From an uncultured Eubacteriales bacterium (lineage in GTDB: Bacteria > Bacillota > Clostridia > Lachnospirales > CAG-274): a stretch of DNA of 34,337 nucleotides. The position numbers and the translations under genes are program-made. Numbering within the stretch: the first letter of the stretch is position 1; each line of letters begins with the position of its first letter. Below, one piece after another: positions 16,027 to 23,444 of the stretch. Location: assembly GCA_949293325.1 (NCBI GenBank), contig CASFCZ010000044.1:1-34337 (forward strand). The letters run 5' to 3'. Under the pieces are notes generated by a model, which saw nothing but the letters and a program-made list of their open reading frames with translations, did not search any database and was not told where the DNA came from.

Positions 16027-16662
16027 TTATTCTACGTAGCCATTTATTGCATAGGATATTTGCATAAGACTGTCTGTAAGGTGTACATTTTCAACAACAA
16101 CATTATCAGGTACATCAAGATCCACATGGGAAAAGTTCCATATTCCCTTTATACCGTTTTCAACAAGTATAGGAGCCACCTGCTTTGCGTTATCTTTTGG
16201 AAGGGCAAGGACACCTATATCTACACGATTATTTTCCAAAAAGCTTTTAAGCTCAGCCACGTCCAGTATCTCTATGCCACTTACCGTAAGACCTATTAAT
16301 TTGGGATTACGATCAAAGATAGCAATAAAGTTAAAGCCCCTTCTGGCAAAGTTGCTATAGTTTACAAGGGCTTGTCCCAGATTACCGCCTCCTATTATGA
16401 TAAGATTATAGGTTTTATTAAGTCCCAGTATCTTTTTTATCTCCTCATATAGTAGCTCAACATTATAGCCATAGCCCTGTTGACCAAAGCAGCCAAATTT
16501 ATTAAGATCCTGTCTTATCTGGGAAGCAGTCACATTCATTCTCTTGCTTAAATCGTTTGAAGATATACGTGTTATACCATTATCAAGGAGATCTCCCAAA
16601 TATCTGTAATATCGTGGAAGCCTTTTAATAACAGCAACAGAAATCTTTTTGTCGTTATTCAT
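16027..16662 (-). CDS. rex: Redox-sensing transcriptional repressor Rex
   Basis: Rex represses fermentation and NADH-reoxidation genes and is released from DNA when NADH rises. The N-terminal winged helix (about 1-75) carries ISSNDLSKRMNVTASQIRQD, where the recognition helix is expected. The Rossmann domain follows, with the dinucleotide motif GGGNLG (about 91-96), and the C-terminal domain-swap helix ends in SYAINGYVE. I use ATG 16662 (211 aa), because AGGTG (16673-16669) lies 6 nt upstream; GTG 16671 is inside that ribosome site. The gene is monocistronic, with its own promoter and terminator. Confidence 0.96.
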   Translation of the reverse strand: MNNDKKISVAVIKRLPRYYRYLGDLLDNGITRISSNDLSKRMNVTASQIRQDLNKFGCFGQQGYGYNVELLYEEIKKILGLNKTYNLIIIGGGNLGQALVNYSNFARRGFNFIAIFDRNPKLIGLTVSGIEILDVAELKSFLENNRVDIGVLALPKDNAKQVAPILVENGIKGIWNFSHVDLDVPDNVVVENVHLTDSLMQISYAINGYVE

Positions 16663-16696
16663 TATGATCACCTAAATTCTTAATCCGTATATTTTA

Positions 16697-16725
16697 AGTA
16701 TAATGCTTAATCTTTTTTTTGTCAA
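16697..16725 (-). promoter_or_regulatory. SigA-type promoter of rex
   Basis: On the - strand a perfect -35 TTGACA (16725-16720), a 17-nt spacer and a -10 TATACT (16702-16697) precede rex by about 34 nt. The -10 lies inside an inverted repeat with arms TTAAG and CTTAA, which could be an operator. Confidence 0.8.
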
Positions 16726-16754
16726 TCTTTATGCTTTTAAAATCAGTCATTATC

Positions 16755-16763
16755 TGATAAAAT
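16755..16763 (+). promoter_or_regulatory. Extended -10 promoter of the ABC-F gene
   Basis: TGATAAAAT (16755-16763) reads as an extended -10 element (TG-n-TAAAAT) 25 nt before the ABC-F start. No good -35 is seen 17 nt upstream (TTTTAA), as is usual for extended -10 promoters. Confidence 0.5.
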
Positions 16764-16787
16764 TATTAAGAACGGAGGATAATTAAT

Positions 16788-18695
16788 ATGATACTTTCAC
16801 TTAATAACATTCATAAATCTTTTGGAACAGATATTATATTGGAGAATATATCCCTTACAGCAGAAGCTAACGATAAAATAGGTATAGTTGGAGTAAATGG
16901 TGCAGGTAAATCTACTTTGTTAAAAATTATTATAGGAGAGCTTTCATCAGATAACGGCAGTGTGACTATTGCAAACAGTACAAGAATAGGCTATTTTTCA
17001 CAGAATATAGAAATAGATAGTACAAAGACCATATATGAGGAGTTACTGACAGTATTTGAGCCTATAATAGCTATGGAAAAGGAATTGCGCAGCATTGAGG
17101 CACAAATGATTTCAGCAGATGGTGATAAGCTTGAGGAACTTATGAACAGGTATACGGATCTGTCAGCAAGGATAGAGGAAAAAAACGGTTATGAGTACGA
17201 AAGCCGTATAAGGGGTGTTATAAAAGGTCTTGGCTTTAATAAGGAGGAAAGTTATCAGCATATCAATGAGCTTTCTGGTGGACAAAAGACCAGAGTTGCA
17301 CTGGGTAAATTACTGCTTTCTTCACCGGAAATATTACTGCTTGACGAGCCTACAAATCATCTGGATATAGAGTCAATGCAATGGCTTGAAGATTATATAC
17401 GTTCATATAAAGGATGTGTTCTGATTGTTTCACATGACAGATATTTCCTTGACAAAACTGTAACAAAAATACTGGAAATTGAAAACGGTAAGTCTATGAC
17501 TTATATAGGAAATTATACCGCTTATGCAGAAAAAAAAGCAGTAAACAGAGAAATTGCTCTGAAACACTATATAAATCAGCAACGTGAAATAAAAAGACAA
17601 GAGGAAGTTATACAAAAACTGAAAAGTTATAATAGGGAAAAATCAATTAAAAGGGCAGAAAGCAGAGAAAAAATGCTTGAAAAAATGACTAAGGTTGATG
17701 CACCTGAAAACCTTCCTGAAAATATGCGTCTTGAAATAAACCCACAAAAGGAAAGTGGAAATGATGTTCTGATAGTTAACGAGCTGGCTAAATCATTTGA
17801 TGATAAAAAACTGTTTGAGCATGTAAGCTTCGATATTAGGCGTGGTGAAAAGGTAGCTCTTATAGGGCCTAATGGAATAGGTAAAACCACACTTTTCAGG
17901 ATAATACTTAATATGACGGATCTGGACAGAGGCGAATGTAAACTCGGTTCAGGAGTAGAGGTAGGTTATTACGATCAGGAACATGGAACACTTAACTCAG
18001 ATAAATCAATTTTTGACGAAATATCCGATACATATCCCAACCTTAAAAATACACAAATAAGAAATGTACTTGCAGCTTTTGTATTTACAGGTGATGATGT
18101 ATTCAAAAAAATATCAATGTTAAGTGGTGGTGAAAAGGGTAGGGTCAGCCTTGCAAAGATAATGCTTTCCAACGCAAATTTTCTTATTCTTGACGAGCCT
18201 ACTAACCATCTGGATCTTGCTTCAAAGGAAATTCTGGAAAAAGCCCTTGCAACATATACCGGAACAGTATTATACATCTCTCACGACAGATATTTTATCA
18301 ACGCAACAGCCCAAAGGATAATTGAACTGACAGCTGAAGGTGTAAACAATTATTACGGAAACTATGATTTTTATCTTGAAAAAAGGCAACAAAATAAACA
18401 AGAAGAAGAACAACAACAAAATAGCATTAATGAAAGTATAGGTAAATTAGATTGGCAAAAACAAAAGGAAGAACAGGCTAATAAGCGTAAAATAGAAAAT
18501 CGTATCAAAAAAATCGAAGATGAAATTGCTCAGATCGAAGATGAAATTACACAAATAGATTCTGAACTGGAATTACCTGAAATTTATACTGATGCCGAAA
18601 AATCCAGGGAACTCTTTGAAAGAAAACAGGAACTACAATCCAGGCTGGATGAAATGTATGAGGAATGGGAAAATATTTCAGACAGCATATCATAA
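16788..18695 (+). CDS. ABC-F family ATPase (ribosome-associated, YdiF/Uup-like)
   Basis: A 635-residue protein with two ABC cassettes and no membrane segments, the mark of ABC-F proteins that bind the ribosomal E site. Cassette 1: Walker A GVNGAGKS (about 35-42), signature LSGGQ, Walker B LLLDEPTNHLD. Cassette 2: Walker A GPNGIGKT (K366), signature LSGGE, Walker B LILDEPTNHLD. The interdomain linker (about 245-325) is rich in Lys, Arg and Glu. A C-terminal coiled coil (about 540-635) with repeating EDEI segments places it nearer YdiF/Uup than the antibiotic-resistance ABC-F proteins, though this is not decisive. GGAGG lies 8 nt before the ATG. It is a lone gene. Confidence 0.9.
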   Translation: MILSLNNIHKSFGTDIILENISLTAEANDKIGIVGVNGAGKSTLLKIIIGELSSDNGSVTIANSTRIGYFSQNIEIDSTKTIYEELLTVFEPIIAMEKELRSIEAQMISADGDKLEELMNRYTDLSARIEEKNGYEYESRIRGVIKGLGFNKEESYQHINELSGGQKTRVALGKLLLSSPEILLLDEPTNHLDIESMQWLEDYIRSYKGCVLIVSHDRYFLDKTVTKILEIENGKSMTYIGNYTAYAEKKAVNREIALKHYINQQREIKRQEEVIQKLKSYNREKSIKRAESREKMLEKMTKVDAPENLPENMRLEINPQKESGNDVLIVNELAKSFDDKKLFEHVSFDIRRGEKVALIGPNGIGKTTLFRIILNMTDLDRGECKLGSGVEVGYYDQEHGTLNSDKSIFDEISDTYPNLKNTQIRNVLAAFVFTGDDVFKKISMLSGGEKGRVSLAKIMLSNANFLILDEPTNHLDLASKEILEKALATYTGTVLYISHDRYFINATAQRIIELTAEGVNNYYGNYDFYLEKRQQNKQEEEQQQNSINESIGKLDWQKQKEEQANKRKIENRIKKIEDEIAQIEDEITQIDSELELPEIYTDAEKSRELFERKQELQSRLDEMYEEWENISDSIS

Positions 18696-18806
18696 AAGAC
18701 TGAATATAAAAAGTAAAATTTAATTTTTTAACAACAATACAGGCTCATTTATAAATGACACTTAAATTTTCTAACATCATACAACTAAAATATAACTAAA
18801 TATGAA

Positions 18807-18864
18807 AACATCTGCATTGTCTAAAAATTACCAATGAATAATTACTATGCACAATGCAGATGTT
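18807..18864. repeat. Inverted repeat with perfect 14-bp arms
   Basis: AACATCTGCATTGT (18807-18820) is repeated in inverted form at 18851-18864, with 30 nt between. Neither strand has a T-tract after the arms, so it is not a standard terminator. It lies 112 nt after the ABC-F stop. Confidence 0.75.
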
Positions 18865-19044
18865 ACTAAGCAATGTAGTAAAAATTTATTCAACTTTAAT
18901 TTATTGAAAATAACTTTTAATTATTTTTATGTTTTCTATAAAATTAAAGTAAATGGCAAATCTTAACAAAAAGACAATCCATGATATTATAAATTTCTTA
19001 AATCTACAGTTTATTAATTTATTAATAAAATTACTAACATTTCT

Positions 19045-19082
19045 AAACTATTCGCAAAAGTTGCGTTTTGCGAATAGTTTTT
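19045..19082 (+). terminator. Strong hairpin terminator in the convergent spacer
   Basis: A perfect 15-bp stem (19045-19059 with 19066-19080), a 6-nt loop and a run of five T ending at 19082 form a + strand intrinsic terminator. The nearest + strand gene, ABC-F, ended 350 nt earlier, so it either ends a long 3' UTR or an unrecognised short RNA. The - strand lacks a T-tract. Confidence 0.75.
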
Positions 19083-19300
19083 CGAACTGTATTGACCCCG
19101 CCCAAAATGGCATAAAATTAGTTTTTTACTACTGTTCAGTGCGTGCCGACTACCTTGATTAGACCTAGACAGATATTTGTACTGTGCCTTTTTTTGACGA
19201 TTAGGAGCTATGCTAGGTTTATGCAAGTCTGTTCCTTGAGGTCAGCTTATCGCTGACTTGTGTTGTAAGGTTAGTCTTGTGTATAGTTTATGGAGAAATA
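19083..19300. other. GC-richer island of unknown nature (possible structured RNA or decayed repeat)
   Basis: This stretch is clearly richer in G and C than the sequence on either side, although no protein family is recognisable. It contains a small hairpin GTCAGC-TTATC-GCTGAC (19241-19257) and a longer-range pairing ACCTAG/CTAGGT (19163-19168 with 19213-19218), and a run of seven T near 19190. A 70-codon frame on the - strand (19226-19014, TTG start) runs through the neighbouring palindrome and has no ribosome site; I do not treat it as a gene. It does not match what I know of 6S RNA, tmRNA, RNase P RNA, SRP RNA or a T-box. Confidence 0.4.
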
Positions 19301-19356
19301 TTTTTGTAATATTTAATTATCTAAGTTCTTGATTTTTCTATATTTTATTTTTATAT

Positions 19357-19406
19357 GAAAAAAAGAGGCTATAAGTAAAAACAAATATTCTTTTACTTAT
19401 AGCCTC
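19357..19406 (-). terminator. Terminator of the SpoIID-like/queA/rarA/GHL10 operon
   Basis: On the - strand a perfect 16-bp stem (19406-19391 with 19380-19365), a 10-nt loop and a T-tract (19364-19357, seven or more T with one interruption at its end) lie 22 nt after the GHL10 stop. Confidence 0.92.
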
Positions 19407-19427
19407 ATATACTTTATTAATGTTGAT

Positions 19428-21062
19428 TTATTCTGTAATTGTAACTACACGGTTATCTCCATCCCATTCTACATTACAGTTAAGTGCCTCGGAAACCGCC
19501 CTTAAAGGAATCATTGTTCTGCTGCCTATAATTTTAGCGGGTACATCCAATTCAATAATATCTGTGTTATTACGAAGCATATCCTTACTGTCTATTACCA
19601 GAGTTATCCTTGTTCCGTCTGCAGCCTCTGCAATTACAGATCGGGTATCGTTATTCCATTTAACATCTGCACCTAATGCCTCAAATATAGCTCTCATAGG
19701 TACCAGAGTACGATCATTTTCAATCACAGGCTTCTGGTCAAAGATAACCTGCTGTCCATTAACATATACTTTTATTTCATCACTGTTATCCGATGTTGGT
19801 GCCTGGGTAGTTGTTTCTATTACGGCTTCAGTTGTTATCTCTGTTGTTGAGGTTTGTGACGAATTAACATTGTCAGATAAATATGCTTGTTTAATTTTAT
19901 TTGCAAGTCCCGGTGTATTCATTATCATTTTATATCTGAAATGAATTTCTCCGCCTATTTTAGAAATGCCGGTGTTCATGTTTATCTGTTTTACTATTTC
20001 GTTACCATTATACCAGGGACTGGATGAGTCGGTAACACCGTTGGATTTATAATCTGCAAGGCCGATGTAAAGTTTTGCAGGGGCATCTTTCAGGGTATCA
20101 GCCCACCAATTTACAAGGGTTGCATAGTCAGCAGCAGCATGACCAACCTCCCAGTATATCTGGGGAGCTATATAATCAACTGTTCCTTCCAAAGCCCATT
20201 TTCTTGTATCTGCATAGTTTGAATAATATGCTTCATTACCTGATGTATTGCTGCCAAGTGGATTGTTGCTTTTATTTGCCCATACTCCTGCAGGACTTAT
20301 ACCAAATTGAATATCTTTACCACTTCCATCTATTGCTGACTTTATGCCTTCTACCAGAAGATTAACATTGTTTCTTCGCCAATCTCCCTTATCCGTAAAT
20401 GAACCCTTAAGCTTCTGGAATGATGTTTCATCATTAAAGTCCGTTCCTGGATAAAAGTAATCATCCATATGTATACCGTCAACATCATAGTTGTTTACTA
20501 TTTCCATTATTCCATCAATTACAAGCTGCCTTACTTCAGGTAAAGCGGGATCATAATAATAATTACCATCGGTATACTTAATAATATATTCAGGATGTAA
20601 TGATGCAGGGTTATTTGCAGATAAACTGCTTAATGCATCACCACTTGAAACCTTTGTTGCTCTGTATGGATTGACCCATGCATGGAGCTTCATTCCACGG
20701 CTGTGAGCACCTTCTATCCAATATTGAAGCGGATCAAAGTTATCTGCAGGGGCTGTACCCTGAGCGCCTGTAAGATAAGCACTCCATGGATAGATAGATG
20801 ATTTATAAAGTGCATCAGAGGCAGGACGTACCTGTAAAAATATATTATTAATACCCATATCCCGACAGTTATCCAATATTTCATCTGCTTCAGCCTTAAG
20901 TTTGGATGAGTCTGTCGTAGGGCTTGATGGATAATCCAGATTATATACTGTTGATACCCACATTCCCTTCATTCTTTCCTCGGCATTTACCGATAAAAGA
21001 ATCATCAGGGAACATAGTATAGTTAAAATTATAAAAATACTCTTTTTTACGCTAAAGTGCAT
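19428..21062 (-). CDS. Secreted GHL10 (DUF187/YngK-type) glycosyl-hydrolase-like protein with copper-amine-oxidase-N-like domain
   Basis: A 544-residue exported protein. A signal peptide covers about 1-28. The TIM-barrel GHL10 domain (about 30-395) begins MKGMWVSTVYNLDYPS and has NNIFLQVRPASDALY, HAWVNPYRA, GIHMDDYFYPG (196-206, with the likely acidic active-site residues), GISPAGVW and DYIAPQIYW. Members act on glycan chains; peptidoglycan or related polymers have been proposed, but no substrate is certain here. A Thr/Ser-rich linker (398-428) leads to a copper-amine-oxidase N-like domain (430-544) made of two repeats, each with a RT[LM][VI]P[ML]RA core, probably for wall binding. It starts 2 nt after rarA and ends the operon. 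Confidence 0.9.
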   Translation of the reverse strand: MHFSVKKSIFIILTILCSLMILLSVNAEERMKGMWVSTVYNLDYPSSPTTDSSKLKAEADEILDNCRDMGINNIFLQVRPASDALYKSSIYPWSAYLTGAQGTAPADNFDPLQYWIEGAHSRGMKLHAWVNPYRATKVSSGDALSSLSANNPASLHPEYIIKYTDGNYYYDPALPEVRQLVIDGIMEIVNNYDVDGIHMDDYFYPGTDFNDETSFQKLKGSFTDKGDWRRNNVNLLVEGIKSAIDGSGKDIQFGISPAGVWANKSNNPLGSNTSGNEAYYSNYADTRKWALEGTVDYIAPQIYWEVGHAAADYATLVNWWADTLKDAPAKLYIGLADYKSNGVTDSSSPWYNGNEIVKQINMNTGISKIGGEIHFRYKMIMNTPGLANKIKQAYLSDNVNSSQTSTTEITTEAVIETTTQAPTSDNSDEIKVYVNGQQVIFDQKPVIENDRTLVPMRAIFEALGADVKWNNDTRSVIAEAADGTRITLVIDSKDMLRNNTDIIELDVPAKIIGSRTMIPLRAVSEALNCNVEWDGDNRVVTITE

Positions 21063-21064
21063 TT

Positions 21065-22387
21065 TTAATCCTCCTTGTCTATTTTTTCAAACCATTTTTT
21101 TATTTTATTTTCATACCCATTATCAGATAGAATATAGTATTTTTTCCCAACTAATTCATCAGGCAAATATTGCTGTTTTACATAATTATTAGGAAAATCA
21201 TGTGCGTATTTATAACCTATACCATGTCCCAGTTCAGCAGATCCCGGATAATGACTGTCCATAAGATGGATAGGTACACCACTTACCCTGACATTAACAA
21301 CATCGGACATTGCCTTATCAATTGCCATAACAGACGAATTGCTTTTAGGTGCACATGCAACATAAGCCGCCGCTTGTGAAAGATTAATCCTGGCTTCGGG
21401 CATACCGATAAAATCAAGGGCCTGGGCAGCCGCAACTGCTACAACAAGGGCTTGGGGATCTGCGTTACCTACGTCTTCTGATGCACATATAACTATTCGG
21501 CGAGCTATAAATTTAGGATCCTCCCCTGCATAAAGCATTTTGGCCAAATAATATATGGCAGCATCAGGATCAGAACCACGCATACTCTTTATAAATGCAG
21601 AGATGGTGTCATAGTGGTTATCTCCATCCTTTTCGTAATTAATGGCACGCTTTTGTACACATTGTTGAGCCACATCAAGAGTTATATGTATTTTATCATC
21701 ATCACTTCTCTCTGTGGTTAAAACAGCAAGTTCTATGGCGTTAAGGGCAACACGGGCATCACCGTTTGCAATATCGCTGATAAAAGCAAGAGCCTTATCA
21801 TCTATACAGGCATTATAGCTTCCCATTCCGTTTTCTTTGTCTGTAAGTGCCCGTCTGATTATTTGAGATATATTATCAGGAGATAAAGGCTTAAGCTCAA
21901 ATATAATACTTCTTGATACTAAAGCTTTATTGACTTCAAAGTATGGATTTTCCGTTGTTGCGCCTATAAGGATCAGAGTACCATCCTCAACATAAGGCAA
22001 AAGTGCATCCTGCTGGCTTTTATTAAACCTGTGAATCTCATCTATAAAAAGAATGGTTTTCCTTCTGTACATTGCAAATACATCCTTAGCTCTGTTTACA
22101 GCATCTGTAATATCTTTTTTACCTGCTGTAGTTGCATTTATCTGGACAAATTCGCTTTTTGTAGTGCCTGCAATAATCCTTGCAAGGGTAGTTTTACCTG
22201 TACCGGGAGGACCGTAAAAAATGACCGATGATAGCTTATCTGCTATAATTGCTCTATATAAAAGGGTCCCCTTACCCACTATTTTTTCCTGTCCAACAAA
22301 GTCCTCAAGGGTCTTTGGTCTTAGTCTTGAGGCAAGGGGACTTTCTTTTTTCAGTGTGTTTTTTTGTTGGTATTCAAATAGATCCAC
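21065..22387 (-). CDS. rarA: Replication-associated recombination protein RarA (MgsA)
   Basis: An AAA+ clamp-loader-like ATPase that acts at stalled replication forks. Numbering from GTG 22387 (440 aa): typical N-terminus MDLFEY then SPLASRLRPKTLEDFVGQ, Walker A GPPGTGKT (59-66), Walker B ILFIDEIHRFNKSQQD, sensor IGATTENPYFEV and the C-terminal tetramerisation region with PEARINLSQAAAYVACAPKSN. The open frame extends to TTG 22405, but GGAG lies 7 nt before GTG 22387 and the family begins at that Met, so I take the shorter form. It starts 4 nt after the queA stop. Confidence 0.95.
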   Translation of the reverse strand: MDLFEYQQKNTLKKESPLASRLRPKTLEDFVGQEKIVGKGTLLYRAIIADKLSSVIFYGPPGTGKTTLARIIAGTTKSEFVQINATTAGKKDITDAVNRAKDVFAMYRRKTILFIDEIHRFNKSQQDALLPYVEDGTLILIGATTENPYFEVNKALVSRSIIFELKPLSPDNISQIIRRALTDKENGMGSYNACIDDKALAFISDIANGDARVALNAIELAVLTTERSDDDKIHITLDVAQQCVQKRAINYEKDGDNHYDTISAFIKSMRGSDPDAAIYYLAKMLYAGEDPKFIARRIVICASEDVGNADPQALVVAVAAAQALDFIGMPEARINLSQAAAYVACAPKSNSSVMAIDKAMSDVVNVRVSGVPIHLMDSHYPGSAELGHGIGYKYAHDFPNNYVKQQYLPDELVGKKYYILSDNGYENKIKKWFEKIDKED

Positions 22388-22391
22388 AAAA

Positions 22392-23432
22392 TCACTCCTG
22401 CTCAATATCCGTTATAAACATTGCATCTCCAAAGCTGAAAAATCTGTATTTGTTTTCTACGGCACATTTATATGCCCTAAGAACATTTTCTCTGCCTGCA
22501 AGTGCACTTACAAGCATAATAAGTGTAGATTCAGGCAGGTGAAAATTTGTAATAAGGTTATCTACTATCTTAAAACGATAACCCGGGTATATAAATATAT
22601 CTGTCCATCCACTGCCGGCTGAAATATGGCCGTTTTCATCTGCAATAGATTCCAGAGTTCTGGTACTTGTAGTACCTACTGTAATTATTCTTCCACCATT
22701 TTTTCTTGTGGAATTAATAAGCTCAGCGTTTTCTTCATCTATAAAGTAATATTCTGAATGCATCTTATGGTCTAAAATATCATCCTCTTTAACAGGTCTG
22801 AAGGTACCCAGACCTACATGAAGGGTAAGCCTTGCGATATTAACTCCCTTTTCCTTGATTGCAGACATAAGCTCATTGGTAAAGTGGAGACCTGCTGTAG
22901 GAGCTGCCGCAGAACCATCATTTTTTGCATATACTGTCTGATATCTGTTTTTATCTTCTAATTTTTCTGTAATATAGGGTGGCAGAGGCATCTGTCCAAG
23001 CTGATCCAGAATTTCTTCAAATATACCGTCGTACTTAAATTCAACAATCCTGTTGCCGTCATTGATAACTTCCTTAACGGTAGCTTCCAGTTGGCCGTCT
23101 CCAAAAACAATGGTATGCCCTAGGCGAGCCTTTTTGCCTGGATAAACTATAGTTTCCCAGGTGTTGGCGTCCTTCCTTGTAAGCAGAAGAATTTCAACTC
23201 TTGTACCTGTATCTTTACGTACACCTATTAGCCTTGCAGGAAGAACTCTTGTTTCGTTGATAACAAGGCAATCACCCGCTTTAAGCATATCTTTTATGTC
23301 ATAAAAAAATTTATGCTGTATTTCACCTGTCTTTTTATCAAGAACCATAAGCCTTGAGGATGCCCTGTCCTTTAAAGGTGTCTGGGCAATAAGTTCCTCT
23401 GGCAGTTCATAATAAAAATCGCTTTTTTTCAT
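22392..23432 (-). CDS. queA: S-adenosylmethionine:tRNA ribosyltransferase-isomerase QueA
   Basis: QueA transfers and rearranges the ribosyl group of S-adenosylmethionine onto 7-aminomethyl-7-deazaguanine in tRNA, giving epoxyqueuosine. The 346 residues match the family length. Signatures seen: [15 protein letters not shown] at the N-terminus, [45 protein letters not shown] and [19 protein letters not shown]. It lies 12 nt after the SpoIID-like gene and 4 nt before rarA in the same operon. Other queuosine genes are not in the window. Confidence 0.97.
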   Translation of the reverse strand: MKKSDFYYELPEELIAQTPLKDRASSRLMVLDKKTGEIQHKFFYDIKDMLKAGDCLVINETRVLPARLIGVRKDTGTRVEILLLTRKDANTWETIVYPGKKARLGHTIVFGDGQLEATVKEVINDGNRIVEFKYDGIFEEILDQLGQMPLPPYITEKLEDKNRYQTVYAKNDGSAAAPTAGLHFTNELMSAIKEKGVNIARLTLHVGLGTFRPVKEDDILDHKMHSEYYFIDEENAELINSTRKNGGRIITVGTTSTRTLESIADENGHISAGSGWTDIFIYPGYRFKIVDNLITNFHLPESTLIMLVSALAGRENVLRAYKCAVENKYRFFSFGDAMFITDIEQE

Positions 23433-23444
23433 ATGGAACGCTCC

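Larger units (their letters stand above)
18696..19427. other. 732-nt non-coding region between convergent gene blocks
   Basis: No convincing gene is present. The left half (18696-19044) is very AT-rich. In order it holds an inverted repeat at 18807-18864, a strong hairpin with T-tract at 19045-19082, a GC-richer island at 19083-19300, and the terminator of the - strand operon at 19357-19406. Short open frames on both strands show no ribosome site or family feature. Confidence 0.7.

Noticed and set aside
19045..19082. Insertion-sequence end
   Set aside because: No transposase remnant, second inverted end or target duplication is visible; the T-tract fits a terminator better.
19014..19226. 70-codon open frame on the - strand in the non-coding spacer
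   Set aside because: It starts with TTG without a ribosome site, runs through the 15-bp palindrome and has no family feature. It is better explained as chance reading through a structured or repeated sequence.
19083..19300. 6S RNA, tmRNA, RNase P RNA or T-box
   Set aside because: No tRNA-like ends, no RNase P core sequences, no T-box sequence and no long closing stem as in 6S RNA could be found.
18696..19427. dif site at the strand switch
   Set aside because: No sequence close to the Firmicutes dif consensus, as I remember it, was seen on either strand.
19420..19944. 174-codon open frame on the + strand opposite GHL10
   Set aside because: It lies opposite the copper-amine-oxidase-N-like domain and Thr linker, whose features are clear on the - strand, and it crosses no gene start signal.
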